From: Candidula unifasciata
Taxonomy: Eukaryota; Mollusca; Gastropoda; Stylommatophora; Geomitridae
Length of the DNA: 64,000 nt
NCBI GenBank assembly: GCA_905116865.2
Contig: CAJHNH020004913.1
Coordinates: forward strand, 22,501-86,500
Direction of reading: 5' to 3'
The notes under the pieces were generated by a model. The model made no database searches and had not been told where the DNA came from. It saw nothing but the letters and a program-made list of their open reading frames with translations. Made by a program: the position numbers and the translations under genes. Shown piece by piece: positions 55,030 to 64,000 of this stretch. Each line of letters begins with the position of its first letter. Within the stretch, counting starts at the first letter, position 1.

Positions 55030-55335
55030 TCGGGAGCCACAGTCGACAGGAGACTCCCTTTCTAGTCCAGCTGCCACTCGCTGAAGCCCACGTCTGGTGT
55101 TCGAAACCGGGCGGTTTCCGAGGTTAACCCAGCCTCTAGGAAATGGGTACCAGAGTTGACACTTTGGGGTAAATGGAGGACCGTCGCTGTAGCTACGGAG
55201 TTACGTGCGGACGGCGACACAGGCGGACAGTTTCTTTTCAGTTGTTCGCACTGGTGGCAGAGCACTTATGGTTTTTAACCGTGTGCAATAACGCTGGTTC
55301 ACATCTCCCGACTTTACCTTTACCTTTTTTATGCG
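55030..55335 (+). mobile_element. Family F dispersed repeat, copy 2
   Basis: The reverse complement matches 19675-20065. On this strand: GTGTTCGAAACCGGGCGG (box B-like), TCTAGGAAATGGGTACCAGA, GTCGCTGTAGCTACGGAGTT, GGCACTTATGG-like GAGCACTTATGGTTTTTAAC and CACATCTCCCGACTTTACCT at the end. Confidence 0.65.
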
Positions 55336-55394
55336 AGCTCGTGCAAGCGGCATTAATTATAATCAAATAATGGATAGTATGATGAGCTTACATG

Positions 55395-55585
55395 ATTCGT
55401 GTTGAATACGATTCACTGAAAATGTCTCTTCCTCTCGCAAAGATCTTCATTAGTTATTCTTTAATACTATTTAATTCCATCGGTTTTGTGCAGGCAGCAG
55501 GAACACATTTTTGTAGTTTATCTGTAGCTGTTTTAGTTGTTCTCCATGTTTCCTTTTTCATCATCAGTAATGTGCACTAATCCCT
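55395..55585 (-). mobile_element. LINE fragment
   Basis: The minus strand reads KETWRTTKTATDKLQKCV then ELNSIKE and FARGRDIF, matching the EtWr.tk.it.KLq.Fin.cLr block found at 33.05 kb and 52.85 kb. At nucleotide level TTTTAGTTGTTCTCCATGTT is shared with the 33.07-kb copy. Confidence 0.7.
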
Positions 55586-55917
55586 TTTTGTCGGACAGCA
55601 ATGTATCGTCCCTACTACATGTTGAAGAAAGTCATGTCTTTGATATTTCATTATGTTTTGTCTTTGACTACACAGCGAATATTTATGGTGCCCTATGAGG
55701 TTGTTTTAATTAACCACAGGAGCGCACTGTAACAGCCTAGCTGTACAGAATATTACCATAAACATTGGAGCCGTTGCTGGGAAATTAATGACTTCATCAG
55801 CAAACAAAAATAAAGACAAACCAACGCAGAATTACTGTGTCAACACATGTGCAAGATTTAACACAGAATGGTTGCTACTGAACACTTTATTGTATATGTG
55901 TAACTGGTCTGTGCATA
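55586..55917. other. Unassigned sequence
   Basis: No supported gene. Confidence 0.4.
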
Positions 55918-56346
<429 letters not shown>

Positions 56347-56870
56347 TACTACTGCTGATGTTGCGCCTAAGCGTCATGAGTTCCTTCTGTGTATTTTGAA
56401 AATTATACTGGGGCTAAGGTCCCCCCCCCCTTTTTTTTCCCCCTCCCCCTTTTTATTGCTCACATGATTTCTTGTTCAGCACTGCATTGTTACCTGATCA
56501 ATCGTGTGCAATTAAAACATATCGCCATTTTTGTGCCACACTATAAAGCTCCAATAATATCAAATCATGTATCTATATACACGGGTCTATCTGTAAGAAA
56601 GTATAAATGCCAAGCAGTAAACAGACGGACAAGAGTCCGACGTTAGGCTGTTCTAACAACATACCAATAAGCAGAGAGATCAATAGTCGGACTAAATTGT
56701 ATGGAGTTTGGACAGGCAGTGGAAAGGTTACGTTGTAGAAACGTTGACACCCAAGGAGAGTATTACTTGAATGTGCTGTCAGTTTATTTGTCTGAGTAAT
56801 TCGTGTGTCTGTGTGATCATGCTGTACATGCGTGTTGATCTATGCAAGCAAGCAAGCTAGCGAGCAAGCA
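56347..56870. other. Unassigned sequence
   Basis: A C-run then T-run (about 56420-56440) is present. No gene supported. Confidence 0.4.
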
Positions 56871-56875
56871 AGACG

Positions 56876-57054
56876 ACAGACAGACAGGCAGGCAGACAGG
56901 CAGACAGGCAGGCAGGCAGGCAGGCGGGCGGGCAGGCAGGCAGGCAGGCAGACAGACCGACCGACCGAATGACCGACCGACCGACCGACCGACCGACCGA
57001 CCGACCGACCGACCGACCGACCGACCGACCGACCGACCGACCGACCGACCGACC

Positions 57055-57112
<58 letters not shown>

Positions 57113-57340
57113 AAGACAGAAAGACAGAAAGATAGAAACATAGAAACATAGAAACATAGAAACATAGAAACATAGAAACATAGAAACGTAGAAACGTAGA
57201 AACATAGAAACGTAGAAACATAGAAACATAGAAACATAGAAACGTAGAAACATAGAAACATAGAAACGTAGAAACATAGAAACATAGAAACATAGAAACA
57301 TAGAAACATAGAAACGTAGAAACATAGAAACATAGAAACA
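56876..57340. repeat. Chained tetranucleotide/octanucleotide arrays
   Basis: In order: GACA/GGCA units (56876-56950), about 26 GACC units with one GAATGACC interruption (56953-57054), about 15 GACA units (57055-57112), GAAAGACA units (57112-57130), then an 8-bp AGAAACAT/AGAAACGT array (57131-57340). Each block differs from the next by one or two bases of the unit. Confidence 0.95.
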
Positions 57341-57610
57341 TAGAAGAATAAGCTGAGAAGAATAAGCTCAGAAGAATAAGAAAAAAAAAAAACAAGCTGA
57401 GAAAAATAAAAAATAAAAAAAGCTTGAAAAATAAGAAAAAAAAAACAATCTAAGATAAATAAGAAAAAAAAAACAAGCTAAGAAAATAGAAAAAAAAGCA
57501 AGCTAAGCAATTAAGAAAAAAAAAACAAGCTAAACGAAATATGAAAAATAAAAGCTAAGATAATAAGAAAAAACAAGCTAAGCAAAATAAGAAAATTAAA
57601 AAAAAAACTA
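57341..57610. repeat. A-rich minisatellite with ACAAGCTAAG units
   Basis: About ten irregular units of 25-35 bp containing (A)n-CAAGCTAAG-(A)n-TAAG. It follows the 8-bp array without a break. Confidence 0.85.
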
Positions 57611-58260
57611 ATGAAGCAGGAGGAAAATGGAAAAGTGGGAGAAGGAAGGAATTAAACAGAAGGAGGAGAAGGAGGAGGAGGAAGGAAGTAGGAGGAAGGG
57701 CGAAGAAAAAAGGATGAAGGGAGAAAGAAAAAATATAAGATAATAGGGAGGAGGGAAGTGTGGTGGAAGAAGAAGAAAGAAGTTAAGAAGAATGATAAAG
57801 AAAGAAAAAGTGAGAGGGAAGAAGAAATATGAAGAACGGAGAAGAATAAAGAATAAGAAAGAAAAGGGAAGAAGAAGGGTGAAAAGGGAAGAAGAAGGGT
57901 GAAAAAGGATGGAGGAGGAAAACGACGTTGTGGAGGAGACTAACTGAGAAAAGAAGACGACGAAGATTACAGAGAAGGTGTCAGACAGCTGGAAGCTGAT
58001 ATGCTAGCACCGTTACCCCAGCCAATAAGTTAAAGTAATATTCTTAAATACACGCTCCCATGGGCAACATGCGGATGTGTGTCATGAACCATACCCGAAT
58101 AAATAAAGAAGCAGAATCAAGACTTTTGACGTTTACTGCCACAGACACGTTCTTAGACTACAGTGGATCATAGAATGAAAACAAAAAATAAGGCATTGTG
58201 TAAAACAAGACAAACAGCAAGCTCATTAGAAGTATCCTTTTCGCATTTTAAGAAATAATC
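57611..58260. other. Purine-rich then ordinary unassigned sequence
   Basis: The first 330 bp are strongly GA-rich (AGGAGGAGAAGG, GGAAGAAGAAGGGTG duplicated at about 57866-57903). The remainder has no supported feature. Confidence 0.5.
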
Positions 58261-58264
58261 CTTT

Positions 58265-58374
58265 CAATCACATGTTGGTACTGCAGCAATCACATGTTGG
58301 TACTGCAGCAATCACATGTTGGTACTGCAGCAATCACATGTTGGTACTGCAGCAATCACATGTTGGTACTGCAG
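58265..58374. repeat. 22-bp minisatellite, five identical copies
   Basis: The unit CAATCACATGTTGGTACTGC plus AG repeats exactly five times (110 bp) with no substitution between copies. Confidence 0.97.
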
Positions 58375-58434
58375 CACAGACAACTACAAAGAATGTGTAG
58401 TTTACAAGAATCTTTGAGTCTTAATTAGATAACT

Positions 58435-58612
58435 GACTGATGTTCTACCCCACCAGGACATCACACCGAGCGATAAACACCCGGTGACACAAAGTGCCAC
58501 CATTCGGATGAGGATCGCCCGGGAATATGTCCCAGAAAAACCGTTCAACCCATAGGTTGGGTTATATTAGGGACCCCGGCAACAGCCAGGATAGGGCTTT
58601 GAGAAACAACAC
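58435..58612 (-). mobile_element. Family G dispersed repeat, copy 2
   Basis: The reverse complement matches 6065-6245. On this strand it reads CACCAGGACATCACACCGAG, CGATAAACACCCGGTGACAC, GGATGAGGATCGCC, GGGACCCCGGCAACAGCCAGG and so on. Confidence 0.6.
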
Positions 58613-58839
58613 AGAATTGCGTCGAACATAAGGACGCCTTCTTAAAAAATGAAATATAAATCCCATAATTTAGAATTAATTAAAGTAACAAACTGCATAT
58701 AATAAACCTAACGTAGCAGAAGATTTAGACAGAAGTTCAGAGATGTGTGCGCTGTGCCTGCCGATCACAGAGTCCAATCCACATCGAGTCGCATGGTATT
58801 ACAAAAATGGTCTTGGCCCCAGCCAGCGTAAAATGGGTT

Positions 58840-59170
58840 ATCAGATAAAGTCCAGAAAGTAAAGATGTTGACCACTATGGCTGTTTGGTCCATGCAGATA
58901 TCATTCTAGTATCAGATGCCGGTACTTTTCTTTTAATTCGCCCCATCTCGGGGACTCTGAGATTTCGTGGGGAGTTCCCGGGGAAATCCAATATTATACT
59001 GGGATTTGTGTTAGTCGGTGTACATTTCACACCCTAATACCACTATACTATTGAACTTTTCAGGAAACTCGCCACGAGAAATCGTAAAAGTCCCCGAAAT
59101 AGGGTAAAGTAAAAGAAAAGAACCCATAGGTCTGATGCGAAGCTGACGTGTAAAGGTCCTTTACGTTTTA
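58840..59170 (+). mobile_element. Family H repeat sharing the family A SINE core, copy 2
   Basis: AAAGTCCAGAAAGTAAAGAT then GTTGACCAC (family A-like), CAGATATCATTCTAGTATCA, GATGCCGGTAC, GGGGAGTTCCCGGGGAAATC, and a family A-like 3' end GTGTAAAGGTCCTTTACG. It aligns with 54585-54945 throughout. Confidence 0.65.
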
Positions 59171-59427
59171 CAAGAATGTATAACCCTGCATGGAGGTACG
59201 GTCAGTTGTCTATACCATTATCAGTGGAGTCAGTTTGAGGTTCACGCGTGAAACTGTTGCTCAGATGAATATTACAGGTTATTTTCTCTTGTGCGAGCAG
59301 CACGCTTCACTTGCCATTGTAAATATTTCATATGTTGCGTATCTTTTTATGGACATTATGTTAGTAATCTTCTATGAGTGGGCACCAGTAACTATTTATC
59401 TGTTTCAGTAGTGTCATAAAAAGGATC

Positions 59428-59642
59428 AGTTCTGTCGAACTGTTCGTAATGCCGGGATGCCGGGTTCGATCCCAGCTGCAGGCCACGCGTCTCGCGTTGG
59501 TTTCGACAGTGATATCAAGAAAGCCGACCGTCCAGAAGCAAGGACAAACTACTGGACGTAAATTGCCCAGAGAAACCACATAACAGCCATGGGCTGTTAG
59601 GGTTGGTTCTGCAACGTTCTGTAAAGGATACTCAACTAACCT
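59428..59642 (+). mobile_element. Family B SINE, 5' end partly lost
   Basis: CTGTTCGTAATGCCGGGATG, then the intact box B GGTTCGATCCC, CGCGTTGGTTTCGACAGTG, CAAACTACTGGACGTAAATT, GAAACCACATAACAGCCATG and GTTCTGCAACGTTCTGTAAA. Box A has been replaced by GTCGAAC. Confidence 0.88.
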
Positions 59643-60115
59643 CTGTCAAACTGACAGAGAAAACGAATGAGAAAGAAGTATGTTCTTCAACAACTTAACA
59701 GAATGAAAGACTCAGAAAAATGCAAAGGAAGTATATGGCCAATGTCTACATTATCGGAGAAAATTAGGCTACTACGATGTATAACTAAAGTTACAACTAC
59801 TACGATGTATAACTAAAGTTACAAAAATAAGTAATCCATACGTCAGAAGGGAATACCACAAACAAAACTGTTATGTTCGGGAAAACAAAATATAAAAACA
59901 GAGAAACCTGATAGAGGTATTATACACGAAACGAAATACTGTTATAACATTTTTGCAAGAAATAAATATTACAAATAAACATATTAATTTACAAATACCT
60001 TGCCAGTGACAAGATCAATACACTACGCAACATTCATCTATTCAACCAAACCATCAGCCATTAACGTTTCCATTAATGCCATTCAATTAATTGACTTGTC
60101 CTCCCCGAGATGCCA
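59643..60115. other. Unassigned AT-rich sequence with a short duplication
   Basis: CTACGATGTATAACTAAAGT then TACAA occurs twice in direct succession at about 59772-59824. No gene. Confidence 0.4.
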
Positions 60116-60137
60116 CCTAAAGGTTTACAACATCATC

Positions 60138-60240
60138 CTAAGATTAAAGAGGCCTTCGTGGCGAAGCAGTCAAGCTATTTGAAGGACGTGGGTTCGTTTT
60201 ACTGTGGTGCCGTTCAGTTCACGAGTGTAGATGGCAAACA
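60138..60240 (+). mobile_element. Possible SINE head (tRNA-like)
   Basis: TGGCGAAGCAG fits the box A consensus exactly, and GTGGGTTCG with a decayed continuation stands at the box B position about 40 bp later. The downstream sequence does not match families A-C. Low-copy or unrelated. Confidence 0.4.
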
Positions 60241-60480
60241 AAAAGTCAGATTTTCAATACTACATTTAAAATCCAAAGAGTAATAATTATGGCACCCATG
60301 ATGGTGAAACCGGCAAGATATAACCTAAAGTTCTATGCCGGTAAGAAATAAAATCGAAGGAAAAGTATATAGCGACCTTCACAATATAACAAACACAAAC
60401 ACAATGTCAACGTTGCGGCTATGGAGCCTTCTTCAGCACATACATAGATTAGACAAAACTACACAAATACACAATATCAC
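60241..60480. other. Unassigned sequence
   Basis: No supported feature; AT-rich. Confidence 0.4.
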
Positions 60481-61210
60481 GGGGTCACTACTCGGCATTT
60501 TTTCCAATTTATGACAAAAAATATCACTTTTTCAATGTGTTCATTTGTGTCATGTTCGGCTTTCATAGAATAGATTACACACAAAATGTGTCTCATTTGT
60601 AAACAATTTAGCATTGAAAAGTTAATACTAAAGACACCAACCCATGCACGTTTTTAGGATTTAAAAAAAAATAATTAAAAGTCCCTTTTCTAACAATTCA
60701 ATTTTTCTGTTTGTTGTGTGTGGGATCTCCTAAAGTCTCAGCTAATATAAAGACTAGAGATGTAAAATTTGGTGTGGATACTTCTAACACAATATTATAG
60801 GGTCAGGTCTATTTAAAAGTACAGTTTATTAGGTAATTTGTTTTTAATTTGATTATTATCTTAAAAAGCTACATTTTTGTACTTTTTCAACATACCTAAA
60901 TTTTAATATTCTAAAACAAAATATTTAGAAACATATTTGAAGTAAATAAACTAGACCTGACCCTAAACATAGGTTTAAAGTTAATGAATCAATCATCTTT
61001 TTCTCAATACCACCGTTTGTTTTGTGAAATTTTAGCTGTCTAAGTACATGTTTTTTTTTTCTCGTCAAGATGGCGGCTGTTGGCATGGCAACTACGTTTT
61101 TTTAAGACTTGAAGTGTACAAATATATCAACATGCATCCCTACAAATGACAAAATTAAATAATTGGTCTAACATTGTAAATTAAAAAAAAATATTTTCTG
61201 TAGTGACCCC
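60481..61210. mobile_element. Candidate foldback/MITE element (730 bp)
   Basis: The ends are GGGGTCACTAC and GTAGTGACCCC (11-bp perfect inverted repeat), and the adjacent inner sequences remain partly similar. Near the middle a second inverted pair, TAGGGTCAGGTCT (60798-60810) and AGACCTGACCCTA (60953-60965), fits a roughly symmetric element. It is AT-rich and non-coding. No clear target duplication was found, so the precise ends are uncertain. Confidence 0.6.
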
Positions 61211-61784
61211 TTATCTTCGTATATAATGGCAGCCAGGTCGATATCAAGATAATTGTCTGGCAAAGCACGTGGGGTCGGGACAGTTTATACCAGAGGCCGT
61301 CACTCGAGCTCACTAGGATTTAGATAAGGCTGTGTTGGTAGTTTAGTCCACTAGGTGTCAGAGTTCCAAAGGTGTGTATAAAGCGATTTTCAATGTCATG
61401 CTATTTATGCCGGTAAGGAACTATAACTGCCACTACATTTCAAAAAAGCAAGACAGATACGTCTCGTCGTTTGTAATGGACCAACAACTTTTACTAACGT
61501 GATGATCTTGAAAACAATGTTTTTCCGTAATGAATATTAATACTGTGGACACAAGCGATCATCATCATCATTAAACACTATTTATTGCCCTGCATGTTTC
61601 GGTCTATCTCGTCAGGCGCGTTACTAAAGAGTTAAATCAACATAAAATATAGTAACAAACTGAATTATTCACTCTGTTACAGTGGTAAATCACGCGAGGA
61701 TAGTGAACTTCTGGGGACTAAACAAACACGATGCGTCGAAAGAAACCCTTAGCACTTCAGTTGAAGGGAGCTACGTGGTCTCGA
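61211..61784. other. Unassigned sequence
   Basis: No supported feature. ATCATCATCATTAAACAC near 61560 may be another element's triplet tail. Confidence 0.4.
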
Positions 61785-61950
61785 TGCATTAGAAATAACA
61801 CCAGCTGCCTTTTCTTCGCAGGACTTTACATGGTAACCTTCTGAGGCTGAGTCGACCGCGAAGTCAAGGTCATTTTTTGAAAAAAAAAGAAAAATAGTTT
61901 GGCTCCGTCTAAACCTGAACCCACGATCTTCAGATTTATTGTTGGTGAAG
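61785..61950 (-). mobile_element. Family A SINE, partial
   Basis: Reversed body blocks CACCAGCTGCCTTTTCTTCG, CAGGACTTTACATGGTAACC, TGAGTCGACCGCGAAGTCAA and TTTGGCTCCGTCTAAACCTG, then AACCCACGATCTTCAGATT from the box B region. Confidence 0.75.
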
Positions 61951-63455
61951 GCAAAATTCCAATGACCGAACAACAGCTTTTGACGCGAATGAATCCCCTC
62001 CCGCTTCTTTCGGGAGAGAGGATTAGTTTGAATTGACTGAGCTTCCAGCGATGCAAGCTTACTGCCTTTGGTGCTGTATATGTCTATCTCTAGTGGATCA
62101 CCGATTCATACTAGAAGATCCTTTGAGCATGGGATTTTAACTTTCTTGGAGGCCCGGTCGACAATCTGCCACACCTAATCCAGCCTACCCTACATCCAGC
62201 AGCCATAAGAAACTAAAGTGGCTCATCAGGTCACTCCTGTTTCTGCATTCCGTTGGTAACGTACAGTGAGAATAACTTACTACCTGGGAGAGGTTTATCC
62301 CAAGTGTGTTTTTGTGGATGTTCAGAGCGTTGTCTAGCATCTCTTCTGCGTATACCTGAGGCACCAGATTGTAGCGTATTAAGAATTAACGCGGATTAAA
62401 GACCCGTGATAGACCAAGGACATTGACAGGGTATCAAATTCTGAATGTTTTATGCAGTGTGGCCTGTCATTCATCGTATGCTGTATTCTGACGTAAGGAG
62501 GAATTCATGAGTCAGTATATCAGCTTCCTAGATGTGTGAGTATACCTTCGTTTCAGTGGACCAGACCTGGTGAAAGATAAGTCAAAAGGGCCAGCACCTG
62601 CGGTTAATCCTATTACTAAGTGTCAGTTCCATGAGTCCAGAAATCCACATCTAAGCAGTGATGATGATCGCTGCTACTAGTGGCAACTCGTGCAAATCCG
62701 TCATAACTTGTCTTTGTTTCATCAGTGGTGATTAACTTTACTGAATTTATTTTCTTTATTCCTACAATTGTTGCACTTAATACAAGATGTTTCTGATTTT
62801 GACATTCTTGTTTTAGTATCCAACTTTCACAATTCCTATTTGTCTGGAGTAATTATAGTGATGATACATTACATTTGTTACTGTGTTATTTTGACTAGCA
62901 TAGAAGTACTATCTAGTGTGAGGTCTTAATAGTAGTGAGAAAGTCAGGCCACGTTGCAGCTTGGAATGTTGATGTATTCCGTAGTGCCATAATTTGAGTC
63001 GCCTCACCCTTGAAGTAGGTTGGATGTTCATTGAAGCTGCGGAACTCCACCATTGTGAGCCAACATCGCAACATTTAAAATTGCTTGTGAGTGCCATTTC
63101 GTTCATTAGGGGAAAATCTAACAAAGGGACGTAGCACTAGTAGTATGTGACAAGCTTGCGAAACTGGCATCGTAGTACTAATAACTGGTAGTGTCACACT
63201 TGAAATTTCTTTAAGAGTATCATAAGCATCAGTAAACGCCTTTTTCGCCATGTTAATGCCTTTACCAAGACTTACGTGCTTGCCCAGTTGTAAACATAGT
63301 AGCGTATTTGTAATAAATAGTAGACAGTACCAGCCATGCGGCCATAAATTCCCAGGCTCACGACCTTCTGTCTACACCGCCTAAAAAAAATCTTGTAAAA
63401 GTGACAGTAAACAGCGATACTAAACAGTAAAATATTGCATTTCCGTTGAACAGTG
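61951..63455. other. Unassigned sequence
   Basis: About 1.5 kb with no supported gene, RNA gene or tandem repeat. Frames of up to 76 codons lack recognisable features. Confidence 0.4.
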
Positions 63456-63459
63456 GTTG

Positions 63460-63692
63460 GCGTATGTTGCTAAGGCGTTGCGAACAAGCTTCGTAATGCC
63501 GGGGTGCCGGGTTCAATCCCAGCTGCGAGCCTTGGGCCTTGCGTTGGGTTCGACAGTAGTATCGGGAAGCAGATCGCCCCGAAAGCAATAACAAACTACT
63601 GGACATAAATCTTCATAGAAAACCCTCAACAGCCCAAAAAAATGCTGGGGCTGGTTCTGAAACATCCTCTAAAGGATGTGCAACAAACTAAC
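63460..63692 (+). mobile_element. Family B SINE, nearly complete
   Basis: GTTGCTAAGGCGTTGCGAAC (box A-like, 10 of 11 positions), CTTCGTAATGCCGGGGTGCC and GGTTCAATCCC (box B), then GCGTTGGGTTCGACAGTAG, AACAAACTACTGGACATAAA and GGTTCTGAAACATCCTCTAA. Ends GGATGTGCAACAAACTAAC. Confidence 0.88.
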
Positions 63693-64000
63693 ATTAGGAG
63701 AAGAAAGTGTGTGCGACTGTTAAGAGTCGTTGCATACCCGACTAGACATTACAATCACCCGATTCATTCGCTCTTTTAAGTTACAATTTCAGAACATGTC
63801 AATAATTAATTTAAATCTTCCTTTCTCGGGAGTTCTAGTTGAAAGAAGTGAGTGTTTGAGTTCTAAGACGTTTTAATAAAAAATGAATGCACCTAGCAGT
63901 TCAGTTAAATGAGTTATTATAATACCCATCTGCAAAAGAAGAAATTGTAAATTGTGTACTTTCTTTGAGCCAACCAGGACACATACGTTGTATTGATGGG
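63693..64000. other. Unassigned sequence at window end
   Basis: No supported feature. Confidence 0.4.

Overview
This window reads as gene-poor, repeat-saturated animal (metazoan) intergenic DNA. No operons, bacterial signals or convincing host exons were found. Almost everything that can be named is a transposable-element fragment or a tandem repeat. The many tRNA-headed SINEs, the 3'-end fragments of several non-LTR retrotransposon families, the long GAA/CTT, CTGT, CCGA and ACT microsatellites and the TTAGGG-type repeats fit a lophotrochozoan genome, most likely a mollusc. That placement is inference; no diagnostic host gene is present.

Layout. At 1-8 kb there are degenerate SINEs, an intact SINE (family A, 7368-7647) with an 11-bp target-site duplication, and one copy of a dispersed repeat (family E) that recurs at 39.3 kb. 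From 8 to 20 kb there are seven degenerate LINE tails on both strands, a hAT-type MITE (16421-16617), a SINE nested in another SINE with a 12-bp duplication (14.5-15.0 kb), and a GAA array. From 20 to 26 kb there is a 554-bp solo LTR (21232-21785) with a perfect 5-bp duplication and a 2-kb reverse-transcriptase LINE on the minus strand (23050-25075). From 26 to 32 kb there is a dense minisatellite block (54-, 47-, 42- and 46-bp units), interrupted at 28951-29172 by a GC-rich insert flanked by a 10-bp direct repeat. From 32 to 40 kb there are more LINE pieces, a SINE with a 78-bp internal tandem expansion, a TTAA-flanked MITE, and a LINE whose truncated 5' end carries a 38-bp perfect snapback. 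A 2.1-kb GAA/CTT array fills 40866-42980 and appears to be the expanded 3' tail of a minus-strand LINE.

The standout is at 45158-46073: a 916-bp element with 104-bp identical terminal inverted repeats and a flanking 8-bp direct repeat. It encloses two telomere-like tracts in head-to-head orientation, TTAGGG on the left and CCCTAA on the right. The last 18 kb hold further SINEs, a 38-bp minisatellite, a CTGT array, an ACT array, a chain of related tetranucleotide arrays, a candidate 730-bp foldback element (60481-61210) and unassigned DNA.

The retrotransposons are fragments, frameshifted or 5'-truncated, so none should be autonomous. The nested insertions give a partial relative order: family B SINE after family A SINE, LTR after the GGTT-rich repeat it splits, and the GC-rich insert after the minisatellite.
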